A DNA stretch of 46,460 nucleotides from an uncultured Lachnospiraceae bacterium (GTDB lineage: Bacteria > Bacillota > Clostridia > Lachnospirales > Lachnospiraceae), in the NCBI GenBank assembly GCA_947363565.1, contig CANAPP010000023.1, forward strand, positions 1-46,460, given 5' to 3'. The notes below the pieces were generated by a model, which was not told the DNA's origin, did not search any database, and was given only the letters and a program-made list of their open reading frames with translations. Of the stretch, positions 35,736 through 43,861 are shown one piece after another. Numbering within the stretch: the stretch's first letter is position 1; every line of letters starts with the position of its first letter. A program made the translations under genes and the position numbers.

Positions 35736-35951
35736 ATGATGGAACAGAAAAATAAGAAAAGACAGCAGAAAAAGACCAACCAGGAGATCATCGATTCCTA
35801 CGACTATCTGTCCAATGCAGCCTCCATGCAGGACTGCACCGGACTGATCCCCTCTGAGCCGGAGTCCGCGGCGGAGCTTGAGGCTTACGAGGATCTGTAT
35901 CATTTTCTCCCGCCGAACGGAAATGTATCGAATATTGATTCTGACGAATAA
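35736..35951 (+). CDS. Small hydrophilic protein of unknown function
   Basis: 71 residues (or 70 from the second Met) with GCGAGG ahead of the ATG. The N-terminus is basic (KNKKRQQKKT) and the remainder acidic (IIDSYDYLSNAASMQDCTGLIP, with a single Cys, then ESAAELEAYEDLYHFLPP). I recall similar uncharacterised small proteins in Lachnospiraceae but can name no function. Divergent from jetD and followed by a strong terminator, so it is an independent unit. Confidence 0.65.
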   Translation: MMEQKNKKRQQKKTNQEIIDSYDYLSNAASMQDCTGLIPSEPESAAELEAYEDLYHFLPPNGNVSNIDSDE

Positions 35952-35980
35952 GACTGGGAATAACATCTGGAAGACATAGT

Positions 35981-36046
35981 ATATCCCCGCAGGATCCGGG
36001 AATTTTGCCGGCAAATGATCCCTGCGGGGATATTAATGTCTTTTTA
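35981..36046 (+). terminator. Terminator of the small protein gene
   Basis: ATATCCCCGCAGGATC pairs with GATCCCTGCGGGGATAT (one bulge) around a GC-containing loop, followed by TAATGTCTTTTTA. It faces the convergent His-rich gene and may serve both. Confidence 0.8.
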
Positions 36047-36067
36047 TGATATTTTCAAGATGATCGT

Positions 36068-36328
36068 TCAGTGATGTCTTAAATGGTGCCTCTTTCCGTT
36101 GTTATGGATTTTCTTGTGCACCTTGCAGTATCTTTTGCAATTGCTTTTTTTCTTATGACGCTTGTGATGGTATGGACAGTACACGCCTTTACTGCCCGTA
36201 CTGTAGCTGCTGTGATGGCTTCCTGTGTGATGTCCGTGAGCCATGGCCGGCATGCCAAAGCTTCCGGATAACATAACGGCTGTCATCATCACAACAACTG
36301 CCTTTTTCCATTTTTTTAATAATCCCAT
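36068..36328 (-). CDS. His-rich secreted peptide
   Basis: 86 residues: basic start, hydrophobic core (AVVVMMTAVMLSGSFG) and a signal-peptidase site after PAMA (residue 30). The mature 56 residues are packed with His, Lys and a few Cys (HGHHTGSHHSSY; CPYHHKRHKKKSNCKRYCKVHKK; RHHLRHH). AAGGAGG precedes the ATG. A metal-binding or antimicrobial-like role is suggested by composition only. It follows the RsgI-like gene by about 105 bases on the same strand, and that gene also ends in Gly/His-rich sequence, hinting at a common function. Confidence 0.7.
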   Translation of the reverse strand: MGLLKKWKKAVVVMMTAVMLSGSFGMPAMAHGHHTGSHHSSYSTGSKGVYCPYHHKRHKKKSNCKRYCKVHKKIHNNGKRHHLRHH

Positions 36329-36432
36329 TTGCGCTGCCTCCTTGATCTTGTGTAAAACTTTGTCTTCTATAAATAATACGTCTAAGCTTTCTTAATCCTT
36401 GCAAATAAAATTATTTTTTTACCGCCTGGATA

Positions 36433-37167
36433 TCAATGCCCATGCCGGTGATGCCTCCCATGGCCTTTACCGCTGTCACTGTCTTCCTCATATCCGCCGT
36501 TTCCATTCCCATGCCCATGCCCTTTGCAGGTCTCAATCCGGTCTTCGATCTCACCCATGGACATACCGTGGCAATCCTCCACGGTAACGGATTCATCATA
36601 CCGAGAAAGTTCAAGGCACACCCGGTATTTCCCAAAAGACATGGACTGCCGGTGGGCCTCTTCCCTGCAGGTCAGATCGCTCGTATAAGTTCTCGCACCA
36701 TACCTTCCGGTAAGCTCATCTTCGCGGATCTCCTCCAGGATCTTCTCCCGGCTATCCGAGATAACTGTGATAAACACCCGGGAATCTTCGGCCAGATACC
36801 CCAGGTAACCCTCATCCGCAAGAAGCCGCCGGATCGCTTTAAGATAAGGGACATGCTTTAGTGCCGCCTGCTTGAGAAGCCCCTCTCCGTCCCGGTTATA
36901 GGCGTCCACCTCCACGACTCTGCCGAAGCGGTTTACACCAAGCTCCACGGAAGGATTCACATCTATACTGATGTAGGAGACAGGGCGTTTATATATCGTA
37001 TATCCCGCTGCTGTCAGCATCAGGCATAAACATGCCGCCGCGAGAGCGTACCTGCGTATCCGCCTGTCCCGGACGCGCTTTCGCTGCTGCCGCAGATAAT
37101 CCATCGTGCTTTTCTTAAGCTCCTCTGACGCCCGGATATCCTTCATACTTTCATGGATCCTGTTCAT
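36433..37167 (-). CDS. RsgI-like anti-sigma factor
   Basis: 244 residues from the ATG at 37167, whose ATGA overlaps the sigma-factor stop. A short cytosolic N-terminus is followed by one membrane helix (about 41-60) and an RsgI-like extracytoplasmic domain (SYISIDVNPSVELGVNRFGRVV, then AYNRDG) as in anti-sigma factors that control SigI-type sigma factors. The C-terminus is Gly/His-rich (GHGHGNGNGG; GRHHRHGH), perhaps a sensor tail binding metal or wall material. By position it should hold the neighbouring ECF sigma inactive until a cell-surface signal arrives. Confidence 0.82.
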   Translation of the reverse strand: MNRIHESMKDIRASEELKKSTMDYLRQQRKRVRDRRIRRYALAAACLCLMLTAAGYTIYKRPVSYISIDVNPSVELGVNRFGRVVEVDAYNRDGEGLLKQAALKHVPYLKAIRRLLADEGYLGYLAEDSRVFITVISDSREKILEEIREDELTGRYGARTYTSDLTCREEAHRQSMSFGKYRVCLELSRYDESVTVEDCHGMSMGEIEDRIETCKGHGHGNGNGGYEEDSDSGKGHGRHHRHGH

Positions 37168-37619
37168 GCCCACTCACCCCCTAACTTCTCCTTAAGAAGC
37201 TCTCTGGCTCTTGAAAGCCATGAGTATACTGTATTTTCCTTTTTTCCGAGGACTCTGGCAATCTCCACTGCGGAATAATCCTCATAATAATGCAGGTAGA
37301 TAACGTTTTTGTACTTTTCCGGGAGGGAAAGGACCGCCTGCAAGACCTCCGAAGCTGTCTCGTCAACAACCCCACTCTCCTCTTCGATCACATCAAGAGG
37401 CACCCATTTCCTGCGCGAAGCGTACCGCAGATGATCCGTACACGCATTGATCGTCACCCGCGCAAACCACGCCTTCTCGTGCTCCCCGCTCGCAAAAGAC
37501 TTATCGCTGAGCAGATATTTTAAATAGACATTCTGGAATACGTCCTCTGTGTCATATCTATTTTTCAAATGCAAAAAACATATTCTCCTGACCATATCAG
37601 CGTAAGCATCCATGGCCAT
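37164..37619 (-). CDS. ECF-family RNA polymerase sigma factor
   Basis: 151 residues from ATG 37619. Region 2 is seen in YADMVRRICFLHLKNRYDTEDVFQNVYLKYL and region 4 in LPEKYKNVIYLHYYEDYSAVEIARVLGKKENTVYSWLSRARE. The frame is open upstream to 37733 but overlaps the permease end, so a later start is more likely. Paired with the RsgI-like gene by a four-base overlap, it is a self-contained sigma/anti-sigma switch; the His-rich peptide and perhaps the ABC genes are candidate targets. Confidence 0.88.
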   Translation of the reverse strand: MAMDAYADMVRRICFLHLKNRYDTEDVFQNVYLKYLLSDKSFASGEHEKAWFARVTINACTDHLRYASRRKWVPLDVIEEESGVVDETASEVLQAVLSLPEKYKNVIYLHYYEDYSAVEIARVLGKKENTVYSWLSRARELLKEKLGGEWA

Positions 37620-37686
37620 ACTTAATTCTTCCTCACTCCTCAACGCAGCTCCCTCCCTCACCCGCAGCCATATCTTACGTATTAAC

Positions 37687-38391
37687 CTAGACCAGATCCT
37701 TCTTTTCTGCACCGCAGATGGACAGCGCGGCAAACGCTAAGGAGACCGCGGTAAGCACCGCCGGAAATACCACATTTTCCCTCAGGGTAAAGTCACCCAC
37801 ATTTGCCTGCGTAAGGAAGATCAGCAGGAATGAGGTGACGACCGCCGCCTTTGAGGACTTCATAACAAGCCCTGCAAACAGCGCGATAAAGCTCATGCTT
37901 ACAATCACTGCGGATGTTAAGATAAGCTGGACATAGAAGGATACGCTGCCCGGATGAACATCAATGATGAAAGATGACGGCATCACCTTTGCCCCCATAA
38001 ACACGCACAGGCAGATCAAAAGCTTTGTAAAAACAAGCGCCGCGAAGTTGAAGCTCCAGACCGCGATCATCTGGGAGGCCAGTATCTTCTGCCGCCTGAT
38101 GGGATAGGAAAACATCAGGTTCATGGTCCTGTTTTGGTATGCGTTTACGATAAAGGACGAGAGCATCACGCTGGTATAGACCAGAAATGCCATGCTGGTA
38201 AACAGCTCGATCGGCGCGGAGATCACTTCCATCCCCGGCGCTGCGTCAAGCATCCCGTCCGGATCGTCAGCAATGCCGAAAAACGCCAGGGCAAAGATGA
38301 ATAAGCCAAGCAGCACCGCCATAATGACTGCGCCCCGGATATATTTCCCGATATTATTCTTCTTCCATTCAAGTCTGATCAATTTTAACAT
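37687..38391 (-). CDS. ABC-2 type permease
   Basis: 234-residue membrane protein with six hydrophobic segments (about 20-40, 65-85, 110-133, 150-175, 182-200, 205-225). It partners the ATPase whose stop it overlaps by seven bases. It resembles bacitracin/lantibiotic-type BcrB or EcsB-like permeases that export or flip peptide antibiotics or lipids. The substrate is not visible in sequence. Confidence 0.85.
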   Translation of the reverse strand: MLKLIRLEWKKNNIGKYIRGAVIMAVLLGLFIFALAFFGIADDPDGMLDAAPGMEVISAPIELFTSMAFLVYTSVMLSSFIVNAYQNRTMNLMFSYPIRRQKILASQMIAVWSFNFAALVFTKLLICLCVFMGAKVMPSSFIIDVHPGSVSFYVQLILTSAVIVSMSFIALFAGLVMKSSKAAVVTSFLLIFLTQANVGDFTLRENVVFPAVLTAVSLAFAALSICGAEKKDLV

Positions 38392-39308
38392 AATGTTCCC
38401 TCCTTCGCTGTCACTTTCAAAAAATAATCCTCCAGGCTCTCCGCGTGCCGGCTGACGGTAATAAGCCCCGCGCCATTTGCCGCAAGCTCCTCCGCAATAT
38501 CCCTGGTAGTGATCCCGCTGTCGTAAATGCGTACTTTTCCATCATCCACGACCTTGAAGTTGCCGGCCCCAAGCTTATCCGCAAGCACGTAAACCGCCTT
38601 GTTCGTATCCTCCACCGTAACTTCCACGTAAGCCGTATTCATCTCGGTAATCTCTTTCATGGAGATTTCTTTTACAAGCTTCCCTCGGCTGATCACGCCC
38701 ACCGTATCGGCAATGCTCTCAATCTCCGGAAGCAGATGGCTGGAAATCATCAGGGTCATGCCGTATTCTGTGCAGAGCATCCGGAACAGGTCCCGGATCT
38801 TCTTCATGCCCGCCGGATCCAGTCCATTGACCGGCTCGTCGAGGATCAGAAGCTCCGGCTTGCAGAGGATTGCCCGGGCGATTCCCAGGCGCTGGCGCAT
38901 CCCGAGGGAATAGCTTTTGACCGGTCTGTCCGCCGCCTCCGCAAGATCCAGCATCTTTAATGCCTCTTCTACACTGCCCTTGCAGTAATACCCCATGTAT
39001 TCGCAGTGGAGCTTAAGGTTCTCCCGACCGCTTAGATGGTCGTAAAAGGTCGGGAATTCGATAATGCTCCCCATACGCTTCAGTACCTCGTAGGAATCCT
39101 TCCGCAGAATACTCCCAAAAAGCTCCACTGTGCCGGTCGTCGGCTTCCAGAGATTCGTAAGCATCTTCATCACCGTCGTCTTTCCGGCTCCGTTAGGCCC
39201 TAAAAACCCGTAGATCTCGCCTTTTTTTATATGGATATTCACATTGGCAACCAGTTCTTTTCCATCTATCGTCTTGCCCAGATGGTCCGTCTGTAAAATA
39301 TATGACAT
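38385..39308 (-). CDS. ABC transporter ATP-binding protein (BcrA-like)
   Basis: 307 residues. Walker A GPNGAGKTT (37-45), Q-loop region with IEFPTFYDHLSG, signature SLGMRQRLGIARA, Walker B LLILDEPVNGLD and H-loop SSHLLPE are all intact. The C-terminal 80 residues fit the BcrA/DrrA-type regulatory extension. GGAAGGAGG lies before the ATG. It follows the two-component genes by 93 bases that contain a separate promoter. Together they form a RR-kinase-ABC module of the cell-envelope stress type. Confidence 0.93.
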   Translation of the reverse strand: MSYILQTDHLGKTIDGKELVANVNIHIKKGEIYGFLGPNGAGKTTVMKMLTNLWKPTTGTVELFGSILRKDSYEVLKRMGSIIEFPTFYDHLSGRENLKLHCEYMGYYCKGSVEEALKMLDLAEAADRPVKSYSLGMRQRLGIARAILCKPELLILDEPVNGLDPAGMKKIRDLFRMLCTEYGMTLMISSHLLPEIESIADTVGVISRGKLVKEISMKEITEMNTAYVEVTVEDTNKAVYVLADKLGAGNFKVVDDGKVRIYDSGITTRDIAEELAANGAGLITVSRHAESLEDYFLKVTAKEGTLC

Positions 39309-39338
39309 ATTTTTTGCCTCCTTCCTTTTATGAATACC

Positions 39339-39390
39339 ATTATAGCGGGATGGATTTTCAAAACTCTTGACAAATTCTTACGAATTTCTT
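39339..39390 (-). promoter_or_regulatory. ABC promoter with probable response-regulator site
   Basis: TATAAT (minus strand, 39339-39344) has no proper -35. Upstream, the plus strand shows AATTCTTA (39373) and AATTTCTT (39383), direct half-sites spaced 10 bases, as expected for an OmpR/PhoB-type dimer. This suggests activation of the ABC genes by the adjacent regulator. Confidence 0.55.
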
Positions 39391-39401
39391 TCACCGCAAA
39401 T

Positions 39402-40340
39402 TTAATCGTTTATCTTGTTCAGTTTCAGCGTAAATGCCGTCCTCTTACCGGGAATGCTGCTTAACGTAAGCTCTCCCCCCAGCCTTCCGGCAAGATTCTT
39501 CGCGATGGTAAGCCCAAGGCCGTTCCCCTGTATCTCCCGGTTCCTTGAGTCCTCCATCGTATACAGCCGGTCAAAGACATTTGCCGCAAATTCCTTCGCG
39601 ATCCCCTTCCCCTTATCGACCACATCTATGTATACACTGTTTTCATCCTGGCGCAGAAACACGCCCAGGTATTTCCCGTCGCTACCATAACGGATCACAT
39701 TGGACAGCAGGTTATACAAAATTCTCTGCAGGGCTTCCCTGTCGCCCTGCACATATACCGCAGCCTCGGGAATAGAAATTTCCACCTCGAAGTCCTCTTT
39801 AAGAAGCATCTCATAAAATTCCAGCACATTCTCCCGGCATACCTCGCAGATATTCAGCCGGCGCAAAGCGATGTCCGTATCCCCGGCCTCAATCTTCGCC
39901 AGCGTGAAAAACTCATTGACCATATCCATGATCTGCTTCGCCTTCTCCTCTGCTTTCTGCAGCATCTCATCGTCCTTACGGTCAAGGCGCATGATCTCAA
40001 GATACCCCAGGATGACTGTAAGCGGTGTCTTCATATCGTGAGATATGTTGGACAGCATCCTTTTCGAGGCGATCTCCTCCCGCCTTACGTCCGCCCGGAT
40101 CTTCTGACGCTCATTCAGCAGCCTGTTGATCTGCGCGCCCAACTCCTTAAGGACAGGATTTCCGGTAAAAACCATCACCTTCTCATCACTGTCCGTCTCA
40201 AGGATTTCCTCTATCTTTCCATTGATCTGCTTAAGCTTCGCCTGTGCCCCCCTGCCAAAGGCAATCCGCTGGTAAATGATCACAAGAATCAGGATAACCA
40301 CAAAAACAGCCAGAAAAAACAGGATTGTCTGATCACTCAT
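39402..40340 (-). CDS. Sensor histidine kinase
   Basis: 312 residues. One N-terminal membrane helix (6-24) and almost no extracellular part, then a HAMP-like/coiled stretch, a DHp domain with H101 in SNISHDMKTPLTVILGYLE, and an ATPase domain with N-box (LYNLLSNVIRYG), DKGKGI and GNGLGLTIAKNLAG. With a minimal sensor it is likely to read signal through its ABC partner, as in Bce-type modules; that link is inference. The stop/start overlap with the regulator gene is eight bases. Confidence 0.92.
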   Translation of the reverse strand: MSDQTILFFLAVFVVILILVIIYQRIAFGRGAQAKLKQINGKIEEILETDSDEKVMVFTGNPVLKELGAQINRLLNERQKIRADVRREEIASKRMLSNISHDMKTPLTVILGYLEIMRLDRKDDEMLQKAEEKAKQIMDMVNEFFTLAKIEAGDTDIALRRLNICEVCRENVLEFYEMLLKEDFEVEISIPEAAVYVQGDREALQRILYNLLSNVIRYGSDGKYLGVFLRQDENSVYIDVVDKGKGIAKEFAANVFDRLYTMEDSRNREIQGNGLGLTIAKNLAGRLGGELTLSSIPGKRTAFTLKLNKIND

Positions 40341-41043
40341 CTTTCCCTTCTCCTAACTTGTACCCAATCCCCCATACCGTAACGATATACTGCGGCTTGC
40401 GGGGATTGTCCTCTATCTTGTTCCGCAATCTGCTGATATGGACGTTCACCGCATTTTCATCCCCGAAGTAGGCATCCTGCCACACAAGGGAATAAATCTG
40501 CTCTTTCGTATACACCTTCTTCGGGTTCTTTAAAAACAGCTTTAAAATCTCATACTCTTTCGCGGTAAGCTCGATCTCCCGGCCGTCCTTTGTCACGGCG
40601 TAAGTGTCAAGATGCATGATGAGGCTGCCTTTTTTAAGCGTCTCCTCCTGACCTGCACCTCCGAACCCGCACTGTGCGTACTGGGTGCTCCTTCTGATAT
40701 TAGCCTTGATGCGTGCCAGCACCTCCGTGACAGAAAAGGGCTTTGTGATATAATCATCCGCACCAAGGCCCAGCCCCAGCATCTTATCTGAATCGGTGTC
40801 CTTGGCGGAGATAATGATGATCGGGACGGTATGATGCTCCCTGATCCTTTCCATCACCTCCATGCCGCTCATCTTCGGTATCATCAGGTCGAGAAGAACC
40901 AGGTCAAAGGTATCTGAAAAAAACTTCCCGCAGGCACTCTCCCCGTCAAAAGCCGTCTCTACTTCATAATTCTCCGTGAGGAGGAAATTGCGGAGCATAG
41001 CGCTTATCTCTCTGTCATCCTCAACCAGCAAAAGCTTACTCAT
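40333..41043 (-). CDS. OmpR-family response regulator
   Basis: 236 residues. The receiver domain has the acidic pocket (VEDD, 7-10), phospho-acceptor D52 (LLDLMIPKMSG) and K in AKD...YITKPF. A winged-helix domain follows (ELTAKEYEILKLFLKNPKKVYTKEQI, NVHISRLRNKIEDNP). AGGAAGGAGAC precedes the ATG. Cotranscribed with the kinase; probable target is the ABC promoter downstream. Confidence 0.95.
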   Translation of the reverse strand: MSKLLLVEDDREISAMLRNFLLTENYEVETAFDGESACGKFFSDTFDLVLLDLMIPKMSGMEVMERIREHHTVPIIIISAKDTDSDKMLGLGLGADDYITKPFSVTEVLARIKANIRRSTQYAQCGFGGAGQEETLKKGSLIMHLDTYAVTKDGREIELTAKEYEILKLFLKNPKKVYTKEQIYSLVWQDAYFGDENAVNVHISRLRNKIEDNPRKPQYIVTVWGIGYKLGEGKDE

Positions 41044-41068
41044 CCTTTGTCTCCTTCCTTTTTAATCC

Positions 41069-41344
41069 CTAGCTGCCTGTCCCGGCTGTTAGCTCTTTCT
41101 TAATTTCATCCTGATGCGGGATCCGTTTCACGTAGCAAAAGGTTCCGCTTTTATACGCTCTGCCCTGTCTGAATCATGATTCCGCCTGCATTTTTGACTG
41201 CTGCCTCAAGCTCTATCCGCTCCGTTTTAAGCAGTTCCATTCCTTCTTCAATGGCAGTATTTCAGCAGACAATTCCCCATATCGATGTTTGTTTTCCTCA
41301 AAGATATTCTTTACCTCTTCATATTTTAATGAGCCTTGATTCAT
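41069..41344 (-). pseudogene. Scrambled remnant frames
   Basis: Three short minus-strand frames that read like one broken gene: about 41344-41255 (KYEEVKNIFEENKHRYG), 41252-41151 (EEGMELLKTERIELEAAVKNAGG) and 41170-41069 (RAYKSGTFCYVKRIPHQDEIKKEL), in different frames. EENKHRYG is reminiscent of IS3-type transposases, but the rest is not recognised. At least two frameshifts separate the pieces. Confidence 0.4.
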
Positions 41345-41547
41345 CTTCCGTTGTGGCTTTTCCCGCATAGCCACGCGTGTATTTCCAAATGCATCTTATC
41401 GACCAGCTCAACGACTGTTGTCGAATCCTTTCCGCCGCTGTAGCCAATCACCCATGGACGATTATCGGATTGGTACACATACTGTATCTCTTCAATCAGT
41501 TCCTCCCGGGTGTTTTCATTAAAATAACTGTTTGCTGCCGTCATCAT
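41341..41547 (-). pseudogene. DndC-like sulfurtransferase stub
   Basis: 68 residues containing IEEIQYVYQSDNRPWVIGYSGGKDSTTVVELV, the N-terminal PP-loop of DndC/PAPS-reductase-like enzymes (DNA phosphorothioation). DndC is about 450-520 residues; here the homology ends after VELVDK and a stop follows within 20 residues. The remainder is absent or scrambled in the neighbouring 270 bases. It overlaps the XRE gene by 29 bases and has no dndB, dndD or dndE beside it. Confidence 0.7.
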
Positions 41548-41896
41548 TCCCCTGGTTTTGAACTACCTTTAAAAGTTCCAAAACCAGCTTCCTTCCTTTT
41601 TCGTCCATCCCATTGAGAGAATTTATTATTCTTTGCTGCAGTCCATCGGAACCTTCCTTGCCGACAAACTCCCGTCCTACCAATTGATCCAGGGTAATAC
41701 CATAGATATCCGCGGTCTGCATAAGTAATTCGATATCCGGCGCAGATTTGCTGTTTTCTATATTGCTTATAATTTGCTGCGAAACATTCAGCTTCTCTGC
41801 CAGCTCTGTCTGCTTATATCCATACTGTTTTCTCAACTTTGCTAAATTCTTCCCCAAACTCTTTTCACCTGCTGACCGCTTATCCTGTTTTTGCAT
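41519..41896 (-). CDS. XRE-family transcriptional regulator
   Basis: 125 residues from ATG 41896. HTH motif: LAKLRKQYGYKQTELAEKLNVSQQIISNIENSKSAP (about 20-55). The C-terminal LNGMDEKGRKLVLELLKVV is a typical dimerisation tail of short XRE repressors. AGGTATAAGCAG lies upstream, a weak site; an in-frame start at 41962 is possible. Directly upstream of and overlapping the DndC stub, it probably once controlled that locus. Confidence 0.85.
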   Translation of the reverse strand: MQKQDKRSAGEKSLGKNLAKLRKQYGYKQTELAEKLNVSQQIISNIENSKSAPDIELLMQTADIYGITLDQLVGREFVGKEGSDGLQQRIINSLNGMDEKGRKLVLELLKVVQNQGNDDGSKQLF

Positions 41897-42221
41897 CTGC
41901 TTATACCTGCCTAACAAACAACATTTAAGGCCCACAAAACCGCAAGCCTTATAAATTTGCATAGTTTTCTGGCTATTAAGTTTATCATATTCTTTGCATT
42001 ATTACAATGAAAATTTGTATAAAAGCCAATAACAGCCATGATTTTTATATTAAATACAAATATTCCGTTAGTTGAAGGGTAAGAAAGGGAGAAAACAACC
42101 GTGATTTGTAAACCTGCGGAAATGAGTTGCCCTCCAATAAGCCCTGCCACTCTGACCGCTGCTCCTGCGCTCAATGCGGCGAGTGATCACCGCATTACAC
42201 TATAAAAACATTATGAAAAGA
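41897..42221. other. Intergenic stretch, no supported gene
   Basis: AT-rich near the XRE gene. From 42102 a GTG-started 34-codon frame (VICKPAEMSCPPISPATLTA...) ends at 42206 and has AAAGGGAG nine bases upstream; it may be a small peptide or a remnant, and I do not call it. Confidence 0.35.
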
Positions 42222-42251
42222 TTGTAAACTTACTATTTTATGTAGTATACT
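42222..42251 (+). promoter_or_regulatory. Promoter of the DUF1846 gene
   Basis: TTGTAA (42222-42227), 18 bases, TATACT (42246-42251), about 62 bases before the ATG. Confidence 0.65.
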
Positions 42252-42313
42252 TGAAAGTGGATTTATCCATGCAGGTTTACAAGATTTTTCTAAAAGTACA
42301 AGAGGAATGAGAG

Positions 42314-43807
42314 ATGAAAATAGGATTTGATAACGAAAAATATTTGAAAATGCAGTCTTCCCACATCAAGGAGCGCATCGGCAAATTTGACAACAAGCTT
42401 TACCTGGAGTTCGGCGGAAAGCTCTTCGACGACTACCACGCTTCCCGTGTCCTTCCTGGATTCCAGCCGGACAGCAAGATGCATATGCTTATGCAGCTTT
42501 CTGACCAGGCGGAGATCGTCATCGTCATCAGCGCTGAAGACATTGAAAAGAACAAGATCCGGGGTGACTTAGGTATCACCTACGATGTGGACGTGCTGCG
42601 GCTGATGTCCGTCTTTAAAGAACACGGTCTTTATGTGGGGAGTGTTGTGATCACCAAATTCAGCGGACAGGAAAGTGCATGTCTTTTTCAGAACCGTCTG
42701 GAAAAATACGGCATCAAAGTGTACCGCCACTACCCCATCTCGGGGTATCCTTCCAATGTCCCGCACATCGTGAGCGAGGACGGCTACGGGAAGAATGACT
42801 ATATCGAGACCTCCCGTCCGCTGATCGTCGTAACTGCACCGGGTCCCGGAAGCGGCAAGATGGCCGTCTGTCTCTCCCAGCTCTACCATGAGCACCGGCG
42901 GGGCATCTGCGCAGGCTATGCCAAGTACGAGACATTCCCCATCTGGAACATCCCGTTAAAGCATCCGGTGAATCTGGCCTATGAGGCCGCTACCGCCGAT
43001 TTAAACGACGTGAATATGATCGACCCCTTCCATCTGGATGCCTACGGTGAGACCACAGTCAATTACAACCGGGATGTGGAGATCTATCCGGTACTGAACG
43101 CTATGTTCAAGCGCATTTACGGGGAAAGCCCCTACAAATCCCCTACCGACATGGGCGTCAATATGGCAGGGAAATGCATCTGTGATGACACCGTCTGCCG
43201 GGAAGCTTCCTGTCAGGAAATCATCCGCAGATACTACGATTCCCTGCGAAGACGTCTCATCGGCTCCTGCCCGGACGAGGAAGTCTATAAGGTAGAGATG
43301 CTCATGAACCAGGCCGATATCAATGTTCATGACCGGAAAGTCGTAGACGCTGCCATACAGCAGGCTGCAGAGACTGAGGGACCCGCAGCAGCACTGGAGC
43401 TTCACGACGGCACCATCGTTACCGGAAAAACATCTAACCTTCTGGGAGCTTCCGCCGCTCTCCTGCTCAACGCATTAAAAAAGCTGGCAGGCATTCCCCA
43501 TGAACGCCACGTCATATCACCGGAGGCCATTGAGCCGATACAGAAGCTTAAGACTCAGTATCTCGGAAGCAAGAATCCGAGACTCCACACAGACGAAGTA
43601 CTTATTGCCCTGTCGGTCAGTGCCGCCACTGACGCCACCGCACAGCTCGCCTTAGACCAGCTTCCGAAGCTTCAAGGCTGTCAGGCCCACACTTCCGTTA
43701 TGGTAAGTTCTGTAGATATCAAGCAGTTTAAAAAGCTATCCATACAGGCAACTTTTGAAGCGATGTACGAAAAAAATACTATATTTTTCATGGGGAAAGG
43801 TGTATAA
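42314..43807 (+). CDS. DUF1846 / UPF0371 family protein
   Basis: 497-residue cytosolic protein matching the UPF0371 (DUF1846) family in length and sequence: start MKIGFDNEKYLKMQSSHI, then KLYLEFGGKLFDDYHASRVLPGF, ITKFSGQESA, VVTAPGPGSGKMAVCLSQLYH and a Cys-rich CICDDTVCREASC segment. The PGPGSGKMA loop suggests a nucleotide- or phosphate-binding site. The family is widespread in Firmicutes and its structure resembles metal-binding oxidoreductases or kinases, but its role is not settled. GAGGAATGAGAG before the ATG. Lies 54 bases upstream of pyrG without a terminator, so the two may be cotranscribed. Confidence 0.93.
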   Translation: MKIGFDNEKYLKMQSSHIKERIGKFDNKLYLEFGGKLFDDYHASRVLPGFQPDSKMHMLMQLSDQAEIVIVISAEDIEKNKIRGDLGITYDVDVLRLMSVFKEHGLYVGSVVITKFSGQESACLFQNRLEKYGIKVYRHYPISGYPSNVPHIVSEDGYGKNDYIETSRPLIVVTAPGPGSGKMAVCLSQLYHEHRRGICAGYAKYETFPIWNIPLKHPVNLAYEAATADLNDVNMIDPFHLDAYGETTVNYNRDVEIYPVLNAMFKRIYGESPYKSPTDMGVNMAGKCICDDTVCREASCQEIIRRYYDSLRRRLIGSCPDEEVYKVEMLMNQADINVHDRKVVDAAIQQAAETEGPAAALELHDGTIVTGKTSNLLGASAALLLNALKKLAGIPHERHVISPEAIEPIQKLKTQYLGSKNPRLHTDEVLIALSVSAATDATAQLALDQLPKLQGCQAHTSVMVSSVDIKQFKKLSIQATFEAMYEKNTIFFMGKGV

Positions 43808-43861
43808 TTGGAAAGTATTTTTTTTAAATAACTCGTACACAGCTTTCTAAAGGAGGAGATT

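Noticed and set aside
41255-41344. IS3-family transposase
   Set aside because: Only EENKHRYG is reminiscent; no DDE catalytic residues, inverted repeats or orfA are found.
42102-42206. 34-codon GTG-started peptide
   Set aside because: Ribosome-site spacing is fair but there is no recognisable protein or conservation evidence; it is left as intergenic.
43808-43861. pyrG attenuator or reiterative-initiation leader
   Set aside because: The 54-base gap has no terminator hairpin and no GGG-type start run.
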